Shown piece by piece: positions 7,197 through 14,147 of a DNA stretch of 26,051 nt; position 1 is the stretch's first letter, and every line of letters begins with the position of its first letter. Source of the stretch: a virus; the IMG/VR virus record IMGVR_UViG_3300022890_000445, positions 1-26,051 of that record, one strand, 5' to 3'. The notes beneath the pieces are model-generated. The model did not search any database. It was given only the letters and a program-made list of their open reading frames with translations, and had not been told where the DNA came from. A program made the position numbers and the translations under genes.

Positions 7197-7481
7197 ATGC
7201 AGGTAACTTATTGCGACATCTGTGATACTGTATTAAAAGAGAAAAAACATATTATAGTTATCTTTGAGGATAATGTTATCAAAGATGATTTTACTTCAGC
7301 TAGAATGGCACCAAAAAAAGATACGTTTGAAATATGTGATTCTTGTTTAAAGGTAGTTAAAGATATTTTCAAATACAAGAAACTAAAATCCAAAGAATTA
7401 AAGGAAATGGTAGATAAGATTTATAAGATAAAGACTAAAGCTAAACACAGAAAAAAGAAAAAAGGAGAGCAAAATGACTAA
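7197..7481 (+). CDS. Small zinc-binding protein
   Basis: 94 residues. Two CxxC pairs (C6-C9 in YCDICD and C47-C50 in ICDSCL) should bind one zinc. The C-terminal third is Lys-rich with a run of basic residues and may contact nucleic acid. AAGGAG is 6 nt upstream. It overlaps the next gene by 8 nt. No specific family or function recognised. Confidence 0.75.
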   Translation: MQVTYCDICDTVLKEKKHIIVIFEDNVIKDDFTSARMAPKKDTFEICDSCLKVVKDIFKYKKLKSKELKEMVDKIYKIKTKAKHRKKKKGEQND

Positions 7482-7905
7482 AGAAGTAAAGGACACGAAT
7501 CCAAAAGATGCGGTAGGCACAAAAAAAGTTCCTTTTACTTTAATACCAGAAAATGTGTTAGGAGAAGTAAGTTTAGCTTTCCTTGAAGGTGCAAGAAAAT
7601 ACGGCGCCTCTAATTGGAGAATTGCAGGAGTTCGAGCTAGTGTTTATGTAGATGCTCTACGCAGACATTTAGGTGCTTGGTGGAATGGTGAAGATATTGA
7701 TAAAGATTCAGGATTAAGTCATATTGTAAAGGCAATAGCATGTTTGATTATTATACGAGATAGTATGCTTCAAAAAAATATTGTAGATGATAGACCACCA
7801 AAAACTGTAGATATAGATTGGGTACAGAGATTAAATAAAAAAGCAGAAGAGATTATTGAGAAGTATCCTAATGCAGTAAAACCTTACACAGAAAAGAAGC
7901 TCTAA
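7474..7905 (+). CDS. dATP/dGTP diphosphohydrolase-like protein (MazG superfamily)
   Basis: 143 residues. The chain matches the phage dATP/dGTP diphosphohydrolase family (the MazZ/DUF5664 type) along its whole length: NPKDAVGTKKVP near the N-terminus, FLEGARKYGASNWR, VYVDALRRHLGAWWNGEDID, SGLSHIVKAIACL and DDRPP. The acidic and His residues in WWNGEDID and GLSH are those expected to bind metal in all-alpha NTP pyrophosphatases. Known members hydrolyse dGTP or dATP to the monophosphate. Some work with PurZ to make 2-aminoadenine DNA, but no purZ is seen here, and many phages carry this family without it. GGAG precedes the ATG, and the gene is embedded among nucleoside-metabolism genes. Confidence 0.85.
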   Translation: MTKEVKDTNPKDAVGTKKVPFTLIPENVLGEVSLAFLEGARKYGASNWRIAGVRASVYVDALRRHLGAWWNGEDIDKDSGLSHIVKAIACLIIIRDSMLQKNIVDDRPPKTVDIDWVQRLNKKAEEIIEKYPNAVKPYTEKKL

Positions 7906-7906
7906 A

Positions 7907-8320
7907 ATGATTATTACAGATGTAAATATTTTAAGACAGAGAAGTAGTGAAGTAACTGATGAAAGTAGCTTAGAAGCTGTTTGGCAGAGCTTAAACAGAG
8001 AATTAGATAGTACATCAGGTGTAGGATTAAGTGCTATTCAAATAAATATACCTTTAAGAGCATGTATTGTAAAGTATTGTAAAGTACATTGTAAACTATA
8101 TAATGCTCGTATTGTAAAGCGTTCAAAAGAAACTATTATTTTTAAAGAGGGTTGTTTATCTATTCCAGATGTATGGGAAAATACACGAAGAAATAAATAC
8201 ATTACAGTTAGAAATGGCGACAATAAATTATATAGATTTAGTGATATACTTGCCGTTATTGTTCAACATGAACTCGACCATTGGGACGGGATTTTATTTA
8301 CAGATAGAGGAACAAAATGA
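7907..8320 (+). CDS. def: Peptide deformylase
   Basis: 137 residues, shorter than bacterial deformylases (about 165-170), mainly through loss of the C-terminal extension, as in other phage versions. All three motifs are present: GVGLSAIQ (38-45), EGCLS (81-85, metal ligand Cys83) and HELDH (121-125, two His ligands and catalytic Glu122). It removes the N-formyl group from nascent proteins. The ATG lies 1 nt after the preceding stop and the end overlaps the next gene by 4 nt (ATGA). Expected to be active. Confidence 0.93.
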   Translation: MIITDVNILRQRSSEVTDESSLEAVWQSLNRELDSTSGVGLSAIQINIPLRACIVKYCKVHCKLYNARIVKRSKETIIFKEGCLSIPDVWENTRRNKYITVRNGDNKLYRFSDILAVIVQHELDHWDGILFTDRGTK

Positions 8321-8622
8321 GTAAGTATCCTGCTTGGTATAATAAAGGTGACGAGTCTATTAAAAAGAAAGCTAATAGAAAAGAGGATACAGTTTTTAAA
8401 CATCTTGTTTCTGGTGCATTATCTTTCAAAGGCGATTTCAGCACAGAAGATTGTGTATTAGATAATAAAAGTACAGATAAACATTCCATTAGAGTAACGG
8501 AAGATATGTGTGATAAATTATGTAAAGATGCTTTAGTAATGAATAAGGAAAAATCAATATTAATTTTAGATATGCCAAAGTATTATGTTGTATGTCATGT
8601 TCAACGTAAAGGAGACATGTAG
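8317..8622 (+). CDS. Small PD-(D/E)XK-like protein
   Basis: 101 residues. The arrangement KGDFSTEDCVLDNKSTDKHS (38-57) resembles the GD...(E/D)xK active site of small restriction- or resolvase-type PD-(D/E)XK nucleases. D40 and D49-x-K51 would be the metal-binding residues and E23 sits in the preceding helix. DxK instead of the more usual ExK is a mild departure. A following helix and strand (CDKLCKDALVMNKEKSILIL) fit the fold. The function could be Holliday-junction or other structure-specific cleavage, but this is inferred from a short motif. It starts by ATGA overlap with the deformylase gene. Confidence 0.6.
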   Translation: MSKYPAWYNKGDESIKKKANRKEDTVFKHLVSGALSFKGDFSTEDCVLDNKSTDKHSIRVTEDMCDKLCKDALVMNKEKSILILDMPKYYVVCHVQRKGDM

Positions 8623-8753
8623 TGAAATATCATATTGTTTATGTCGTAATGTTATTGAGCTTTGGTTATTTAAGTGTTACAGGTGCAGATTTAAAAGCAA
8701 AGGCAATAGGTATATTATGCTTATTAGTGAACGCACTTATATTTTGGCGATAG
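8622..8753 (+). CDS. Two-helix membrane microprotein (GTG start)
   Basis: 43 residues. The start is GTG at 8622, overlapping the upstream TAG by one base, with GGAG at 8611-8614. There are two hydrophobic helices (about 4-20 and 27-42) with GADLKAKA between. It sits 9 nt ahead of the MgtC-family gene, so the two membrane proteins may act together, or this may be a small regulator (inference). Support is the ribosome site, the overlap and the clean membrane profile. Confidence 0.6.
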   Translation: MKYHIVYVVMLLSFGYLSVTGADLKAKAIGILCLLVNALIFWR

Positions 8754-8762
8754 GAGAAACTG

Positions 8763-9179
8763 ATGTTTCGTTTAATTTTAGCTATTTTAATAGGATACTT
8801 TTTAGGTAAAGAACGCAAGGCTAAGGATAAGTCTGGTGGTTCAAGAACTATGGCCTTAATTACATTGTCAACTTGTATGTTAGCTATTTTAACTCTAGAG
8901 CTTCAAAAGACAGGTGTGCAATTCGATTTTGTTAGAATGTTCTCTTATAGTTTAGCAGGCATTGGTTTTCTAGGCTCTGCTGTTATTCATCAAAAAGGAA
9001 ATAGTATCGAGGGTATTACAACAGCATCTTTAATATGGATATCTGTTCCAATAGGTTTCTGTATAGGTTTAGGCTATTTCTTCTATGGTATTCTAAGTGC
9101 TATATTAGTATTTATTATATTAGAATCTAAATATTGGTTAATAAAAAGAAAGCGAAGAAGATGTCAGAAAAAATCTTAA
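8763..9179 (+). CDS. MgtC/SapB-family membrane protein
   Basis: 138 residues, consisting of the N-terminal membrane domain of the family. The markers are LAILIGYFLGKERKAK (family GLER-type start; here GKER), GGSRTMALITL, the glycine-rich signature GIGFLGSAVI and GITTASLIWISVPIGFCIGLGYF. Four to five transmembrane helices are expected. The soluble C-terminal ACT-like domain of Salmonella MgtC is absent. MgtC lowers activity of the F1Fo ATP synthase and supports growth at low Mg2+ and inside macrophages; which of these the phage copy does is unknown. AGGAGA is about 7 nt upstream. Its end overlaps the SbcD start by 19 nt. Confidence 0.88.
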   Translation: MFRLILAILIGYFLGKERKAKDKSGGSRTMALITLSTCMLAILTLELQKTGVQFDFVRMFSYSLAGIGFLGSAVIHQKGNSIEGITTASLIWISVPIGFCIGLGYFFYGILSAILVFIILESKYWLIKRKRRRCQKKS

Positions 9180-10060
9180 TAATCGGTGATTTACACTATC
9201 AAGATAGTAGAGTAGAGGCGATTCATTTTGCAGAAGATAGCATATTGAACAAAATAAAAGGACAACAATTTGATAGAATTATTTTATTAGGAGATTTATT
9301 TCATACTAAACCAACAGCAAGTGTGAGAGAATTACTAGCTCAGTTTATATTGAAACTAAGAAAACACACTAAGAGATTTGATTTCATTATTGGTAATGGT
9401 AAACATACATTTGAAAATAATGCAATACATGAAAAAGATTGGATGACTTTATGTCCAGACTTCTATCAACATGACGAATTAACATTAGGTAAATATGTGT
9501 TTGGTCATTACGAGGTTAAGGGAACTAAATATATAAATGGTTATTTATCTGATAGTAAAAAAGAAGTGAATAAAGATTTAATATATGTTCTAGGGCATGT
9601 GCATAGTCCACGATGTTCTTTTGATAATGTTCACTATGTGGGTTCAATATATAAAGTATCTTTATCAGAAGAAGAAGATGTAAAAAGAATAGCTGTCATA
9701 GAGAATGATAAGCTTTCCTTTATTGATATTGAAACAAGACCGATGTATAAAGTAAACTTAAAAGCAATTAATAATAAAATTAAGAGTTCTAATATCAAAA
9801 CTTTATTAGAAAGTAAAGACAAAGATATTGATTTAAAGATTCAAGTTATTTCAGATGATGTTTCTATTTCAGCAGTATATTCTTTTATTCAAAAACTCAA
9901 GAAGAAATATAATGTAGAATACTATAAGGAAGACTTACAATTATTGAGCGAGAAACAAGAAGTGCCTGAGTATCTTGATAGAGAGAAGCTTCTTAAAAAG
10001 TATTGTAAAGAAAAGAATATTAATTACGATTTGATTACTTTAGAACTGGAGAAAAAATAA
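9161..10060 (+). CDS. SbcD/Mre11-like nuclease (T4 gp47 type)
   Basis: 299 residues from the ATG at 9161. An in-frame TTG at 9134 would add nine residues but lies deep in the upstream gene and has no ribosome site. Metallophosphoesterase motifs are GDLHY (D10, H12), GDLFH (D45), a divergent motif III GNGKH (78-82; usually GNH-D/E), GHYE (H116) and GHVH (H146, H148). The C-terminal half should form the cap and the Rad50-binding region. With the SbcC/Rad50 gene at 11135 it would process DNA ends and hairpins and may degrade host DNA. The two partners are separated here by two genes, while in T4 and bacteria they are usually adjacent. Confidence 0.88.
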   Translation: MSEKILIIGDLHYQDSRVEAIHFAEDSILNKIKGQQFDRIILLGDLFHTKPTASVRELLAQFILKLRKHTKRFDFIIGNGKHTFENNAIHEKDWMTLCPDFYQHDELTLGKYVFGHYEVKGTKYINGYLSDSKKEVNKDLIYVLGHVHSPRCSFDNVHYVGSIYKVSLSEEEDVKRIAVIENDKLSFIDIETRPMYKVNLKAINNKIKSSNIKTLLESKDKDIDLKIQVISDDVSISAVYSFIQKLKKKYNVEYYKEDLQLLSEKQEVPEYLDREKLLKKYCKEKNINYDLITLELEKK

Positions 10061-10061
10061 A

Positions 10062-10697
10062 ATGACACAATTAACCTTGACAATCGCTGAAGTGTGTGAT
10101 ATACTTAACAAAGAGATAAAGACCAATACAGTTTGCGTCGGAGTAGATGGTGCGACAAAACACACAGGTCTATGTATTTTAAGAACAACAAAGGATAAAT
10201 TTTATGTGGAAGATTTTTATGGTATTGAAATGAAAGGTATTTGTAAAAATAATTTGCATACAAAGTTAATTGAATACTTTCAGAAGTTTAAAGATTTTAG
10301 AGCAGAGCTTCCTGATTATGATAAGAAGTATGATAGAAAAGTTATTATAGAGGATTGTTTTTTCGGATTGAATGTTTGGACATTGAAGGTATTAGCTAAG
10401 TATGCTACAATAAGTTTCTTTACAATGTTTAAATGGACACACAATATTCCAGAACCTATTCAACCAGTTTCCGTTAGAGCAAAGGTCGGTTTTTCAGCAG
10501 ATACGGGTGCATTTCATTTTGAGCAAGTAATGATTAAGGGAAAGAAGAAAAGAAAAAAGATTTGGGATAGAAAACCTATTAATCTGAAGCAACAAATTAT
10601 TGATTTCATTGATAAGAAGTTTAACTTAGAAATAACAGACGATAATCTTTCAGATGCTTTTATGTTAGCATTATCCGGTCTAATAGAGAAAGAGTAA
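10062..10697 (+). CDS. RuvC-like Holliday junction endonuclease
   Basis: 211 residues with an RNase H-like fold. First Asp is in VGVDGATKHTGLCIL (D29), second acidic residue in KVIIEDCFFGLN (E97), and the C-terminal acidic pair is in DDNLSDAFMLAL (D194/D198). Spacing matches RuvC and phage relatives. It would resolve recombination intermediates made by the RecA-like protein. A Lys-rich insert (about 150-170) is extra. The first 25 residues precede the core, and their codons contain a perfect promoter (P6), so the N-terminal segment is doubly constrained. It starts one base after the sbcD-like stop with GGAG upstream. Confidence 0.82.
   Translation: MTQLTLTIAEVCDILNKEIKTNTVCVGVDGATKHTGLCILRTTKDKFYVEDFYGIEMKGICKNNLHTKLIEYFQKFKDFRAELPDYDKKYDRKVIIEDCFFGLNVWTLKVLAKYATISFFTMFKWTHNIPEPIQPVSVRAKVGFSADTGAFHFEQVMIKGKKKRKKIWDRKPINLKQQIIDFIDKKFNLEITDDNLSDAFMLALSGLIEKE
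10077..10105 (+). promoter_or_regulatory. Sigma-70 promoter P6 inside the RuvC-like gene
   Basis: TTGACA at 10077-10082, 17-nt spacer, TGA then TATACT at 10100-10105, identical in hexamers and spacing to the intergenic promoters. Its local flank CCTTGACAATC matches P4. A start near 10112 could not make full-length RuvC-like protein, so it would serve the genes from 10699 on (HExxH protein, SbcC, M16 and beyond). Confidence 0.72.
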
Positions 10698-10698
10698 T

Positions 10699-11151
10699 AT
10701 GAAAAATTATTTAAAACATACAGAGAATTTTGTAGCAATGTGGACAACAATAATGAAGTTACCTTGTTTGAAAGTAGTTTATGTTAAAGAAAGTGATTGT
10801 GAAGAGTCAATGAAAGCCTGTATAGATTGTGAGAATGAAACAATCATGTTAAATACAGATAGAATACAGTCTAATAATGATTTGATAATGGTAGTAATAC
10901 ATGAACTATGTCATTTCTGGTACTACTATAAGTATAATGATGACAGATACTTACAAGAAAAAAGAATTATTCATCTAACATATAAAGTATTGAAATCATA
11001 TTATCCTGAAACTTATACTCATGCAGTTGATTATGGTTTAGACTTTTTAAGTAATTGGGACCTGAGAGAAACAGAGCAGGAACATTATTACGGATATTTA
11101 TTCGCACTACAAAAAATGGGAGTAATAACATACAATGTTAAAAAATGTTAA
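10699..11151 (+). CDS. HExxH zincin-like metallopeptidase (first)
   Basis: 150 residues. A helix carries VVIHELCHFW with H68, E69 and H72 as zinc ligands and catalytic Glu. A strand just before it (ETIMLNTDRI) matches the edge-strand-then-helix layout of minimal zincins such as the SprT and ImmA/IrrE types. The third ligand cannot be assigned; downstream His and Glu residues (for example in ETEQEHYYGY) are candidates. It lies between RuvC-like and SbcC genes, overlapping the latter by 17 nt. Cleavage of DNA-bound proteins would suit this context, but this is inference. The ribosome site is weak (AGAG). Confidence 0.72.
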   Translation: MKNYLKHTENFVAMWTTIMKLPCLKVVYVKESDCEESMKACIDCENETIMLNTDRIQSNNDLIMVVIHELCHFWYYYKYNDDRYLQEKRIIHLTYKVLKSYYPETYTHAVDYGLDFLSNWDLRETEQEHYYGYLFALQKMGVITYNVKKC

Positions 11152-12562
11152 GCTAACTAATTTCGGTATTCATAACTCTTTAGATATTACATTTAAAGAA
11201 GGGCTCAATGCTATTATAGGAGAGAACACAGCGGGTAAAACTCAGATAATGGAAAGTGTCTGCTATGCTTTATTCGGTAAAACACAGAACTCAAAATTAG
11301 AAAAGATTATCAACTTCGATGCAGACAAAGCTATATCCGAAATAAATCTTAATGATACTATTGTGCAAAGAGACAGAACAAAAGCAACATCATCATTAAA
11401 TAAAATTAAGAAGATAGAGTTAGATAATTTATTGAACATAAACTATAAGGAGTTTTTAAGTATCTTTTATATTTCTTCGCACGAACAACAGAATTTATTT
11501 GATGCTTCTTATCTTAGAAATTTTCTTATTGAGTTATTTAATTTAAATGAATACTCAACTGTCTATCAAAGATTAAATGTAGAATTAAATACGCTAACAC
11601 AAATTAATACAGAGATAGCTAAGGTCAATAAAGAATTATTAAAGAAAAGATATTTAAGAATAAAGAATTATAAAATTACACAAGAAGAAAAAGTCAATAA
11701 ATATAAAACAGGCTTATCTAACATTAGAACTGATGTTAATACTTTATATAGTAGTAAAGGAAAGATAGAACAGAAATTTAGTGAAATACAACGAAAAGCA
11801 AATTTATTAAAAGAAGGTAAATGCTCTAAGTGTGAAAGAGAATATTCTTCTACAGATGTGAAACAGGGTTTAACGAAATTAAATGAAGCTATCTTATTGA
11901 TGAAAACAAAAGAATCAAAATTAATCACAGTATTAAACGAAACAAAATTAAAAGAAGCTAAGTATCAGAGAGCTATTAATAAAGTTGACGATAAGATTTC
12001 TAGATGTAATAGAGTTCTAACTATTATTAAAGAACAGGCGAATAAAAAGACAGAGCTTAGAAACGAAAAAAGAATTGCTGAGATTAAATCTGTATTATCA
12101 GTATTTAGTCCTAAAGCATTTCCGTCATATCTATTACAGGCATACATTCCTGTTATTATTAATACGGCTAATAAGTTGCTGAGATTAATATTCAAAGATA
12201 CTACTGTAGATATACGAACAGAAAGAGCAGAATCGAATAGACCTGATTTCAAACCTTTTATTAAGAGAGGTAAAGAAACTTTAGAGATGAAAGACTTATC
12301 TGGTTCTGAAAGAGTATTGGTCAATCTATGCTTTAGACTAGGTGTTATATCTATCTTCAAGCAACTGTGTAAAACAGAAATTGATTTCATGTTGATTGAT
12401 GAAGGTCTTGAGAAGATTGATAATGAGAACTCAATAAAATTAATACAATTATTTAATTACTTTTTTAAATTAAATTTTTTAAATCAGATTATAATTGTTA
12501 CACATAAAGATATTCTTAAACAACAAGAAAATATTAACTACATTGAATTAAGGAGACCGTAA
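11135..12562 (+). CDS. SbcC/Rad50-like ATPase (T4 gp46 type)
   Basis: 475 residues, shorter than T4 gp46 (about 560). Walker A is GENTAGKT (29-36), the Q-loop region is FYISSHEQQNLF, a coiled coil spans about 165-300 with the zinc-hook CSKC (C230, C233) at its apex, the ABC signature LSGSERVL is near 387-394, Walker B is FMLIDEG with Glu423, and the H-loop is IIVTHKD. A dimer joined through the hook with the SbcD-like protein would form the end-processing complex. It begins inside the 3' end of the HExxH gene, suggesting coupling, and its TAA overlaps the next ATG by one base. The short coil means a compact complex. Confidence 0.93.
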   Translation: MLKNVKLTNFGIHNSLDITFKEGLNAIIGENTAGKTQIMESVCYALFGKTQNSKLEKIINFDADKAISEINLNDTIVQRDRTKATSSLNKIKKIELDNLLNINYKEFLSIFYISSHEQQNLFDASYLRNFLIELFNLNEYSTVYQRLNVELNTLTQINTEIAKVNKELLKKRYLRIKNYKITQEEKVNKYKTGLSNIRTDVNTLYSSKGKIEQKFSEIQRKANLLKEGKCSKCEREYSSTDVKQGLTKLNEAILLMKTKESKLITVLNETKLKEAKYQRAINKVDDKISRCNRVLTIIKEQANKKTELRNEKRIAEIKSVLSVFSPKAFPSYLLQAYIPVIINTANKLLRLIFKDTTVDIRTERAESNRPDFKPFIKRGKETLEMKDLSGSERVLVNLCFRLGVISIFKQLCKTEIDFMLIDEGLEKIDNENSIKLIQLFNYFFKLNFLNQIIIVTHKDILKQQENINYIELRRP

Positions 12563-13719
12563 TGGCTAACATTAAGATTAGAGTAGAAGGCAAATCAACA
12601 ATCGTAGGTACATTTATTCCTGTAGGTTCTCGTAATGAGCCCGATGATATTAAAGGTATCTCGCATTTTCTAGAACACATGTTATTTAAAGGAACTAAGA
12701 CTCGCAACATGACAGAGATTAAACAAGCTATAGATAAATATGGTGCTGTGTTTAATGCTTGGACTTCAGAAGAACATACATTTTTCTATGTTGTTATTAG
12801 CAATAAATATGTATCTGAGGCACGAAAGATTATAGATGATATGGTAGAAAATTCTATATTTCCAGCAGAAGAACTTGAAAAAGAAAAACAAGTAGTTTTG
12901 CAGGAATTAGAAATGTATCAAGATAATCCTCAGTCAGCAGTATTTGAATTAGCTCAGAGTAAAATCTTTGCTGATGGCTCGAATCTTCACATTTCTATTA
13001 TTGGAACTAGAGAAAGTGTTACAGGTATTACAAGAGATGTATTGATTGAATATTATAATAAATATTATAAGAACGCTATTAAGCTAGAGATTGGTGGTTC
13101 AGCAGAAGAGGCACGAAACAGAGTTTATATTACCTCTAGATTTGCACAAGAGCCTATCACTTATGATAAGAAAGATGTCATAGAGTATAGAAATGATATT
13201 AGTCAAGCCAACATGGTATTAACAGGTCTATTTTATATTAATACTATGAAAGAGCGATTGATTATGGATTTATTTTCCTCTGTAATTAATGGTTTTTGTG
13301 GGAGATTCTTTGAAGTTATTAGAGAACAAAATAATTTAGTATATAATACTACTTTATATATGCAGGAACATAGTTGTGGAACTGTTCAATACTGTGGCTT
13401 TGCAGGTTTAAAACCAGAAAAAGTTCAGTTTGCAAAAAAGCTTATGCTAGAACAATTAACAAAGACTGTATCTAAAGAAGAATTAGATTTTGCAAGAGGC
13501 AAACTATTAGGTGGACATGAATTAAGTATTGATAAGCCGTCTAATATTGCTAGAATTTTAATTGACTGTTCTTTAAGCAATTTAGATTATAATGTTTATC
13601 TAAGAGATTATGAGAAGTCTATTAACGATATTTCTCTAGAAGAAGTAAACAGCTTTATTAAAAGAATAAACTTCAACAATAGTAAGTTAGTTGCAATTCT
13701 ACCAAGAAAGAAAAAATGA
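12562..13719 (+). CDS. M16-family zinc metallopeptidase
   Basis: 385 residues. The inverted zinc motif HFLEH (35-39) is followed at the expected distance by Glu115 in VVLQELEMYQDNP. GSRNEP and MLFKGTKTRNM flank the motif as in processing peptidases and bacterial M16B proteins. The second, non-catalytic half is present and has the substrate-binding IREQNNLVYNTT signature (Arg/Tyr). It is slightly short at the N-terminus (the first strand begins almost at Met1) and has no signal peptide, so a cytoplasmic enzyme is expected. M16 enzymes usually form two- or four-domain chambers that degrade or trim small peptides. GGAG precedes the ATG. A peptidase of this type between SbcC and nuclease genes in a phage is unusual. 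All active-site residues appear intact. Confidence 0.92.
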   Translation: MANIKIRVEGKSTIVGTFIPVGSRNEPDDIKGISHFLEHMLFKGTKTRNMTEIKQAIDKYGAVFNAWTSEEHTFFYVVISNKYVSEARKIIDDMVENSIFPAEELEKEKQVVLQELEMYQDNPQSAVFELAQSKIFADGSNLHISIIGTRESVTGITRDVLIEYYNKYYKNAIKLEIGGSAEEARNRVYITSRFAQEPITYDKKDVIEYRNDISQANMVLTGLFYINTMKERLIMDLFSSVINGFCGRFFEVIREQNNLVYNTTLYMQEHSCGTVQYCGFAGLKPEKVQFAKKLMLEQLTKTVSKEELDFARGKLLGGHELSIDKPSNIARILIDCSLSNLDYNVYLRDYEKSINDISLEEVNSFIKRINFNNSKLVAILPRKKK

Positions 13720-14147
13720 GTAAACATAAGGACAGCAGAGAATTTTTCAAGAAAGTTCTAGACGAGTTATTCGTTGAGTATAAGAATAAGATGCGTCTAA
13801 ATAAGAATTGGTCTATCAATGTTAAGGTAGTCAATAAGAAAGATACTTATGCTGAGGTTGTCTATGAGTTTGATGGTAGAGATTTTAATGTCAATGTAAA
13901 TAGTAAAATGAATAAGTCTGTAGCATCTTTACGAGATTCTATTATACATGAATTTTGGCATGTACTATTGACTTCTTTGACAAGTAGAATGGATAACATT
14001 TTAGATAGGGTAAAGAATAAGAAATCTATTAATGTAAAGAAGCAGAGAAAATTACTTAAAAATGAAGAAGAAAGATTAGTAAGAAAGTTTACTCGTATCA
14101 TAAGAAACATAGAAAGACAATGCGAGAAAAAAGGAAAGAAGAAATGA
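13716..14147 (+). CDS. HExxH zincin-like metallopeptidase (second)
   Basis: 143 residues. SIIHEFWHVL places H78, E79 and H82 on the active helix, preceded by strands (INVKVVN, YAEVVYEF, FNVNVN) as in the protein at 10699. The C-terminal 60 residues are very basic (many Lys/Arg), which could bind nucleic acid. No third zinc ligand is assigned. It is joined by 4-nt ATGA overlaps to both the M16 gene and the nuclease gene. The two HExxH proteins share layout and size but little sequence, so common ancestry is only possible. Confidence 0.68.
   Translation: MSKHKDSREFFKKVLDELFVEYKNKMRLNKNWSINVKVVNKKDTYAEVVYEFDGRDFNVNVNSKMNKSVASLRDSIIHEFWHVLLTSLTSRMDNILDRVKNKKSINVKKQRKLLKNEEERLVRKFTRIIRNIERQCEKKGKKK

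Noticed and set aside
7474-7905. Evidence for a 2-aminoadenine (Z) genome
   Set aside because: A MazZ-type gene alone is not sufficient: no PurZ is seen, and the family is widespread in phages with ordinary DNA. Kept only as something to test.
8585-8809. Alternative + strand frame across the end of the PD-(D/E)XK-like gene
   Set aside because: It overlaps three better-supported genes; the GTG-start membrane gene at 8622 has a proper ribosome site and a one-base junction.
9134-9160. Longer SbcD-like protein from TTG at 9134
   Set aside because: The extra nine residues are a Lys-rich stretch before the conserved GDLH strand, without a ribosome site; the ATG at 9161 fits the family start.
14120-14143. 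Longer PD-(D/E)XK protein from ATG at 14120
   Set aside because: It adds only a charged octapeptide read in the end of the previous gene; 14144 has an ATGA overlap and a ribosome site.
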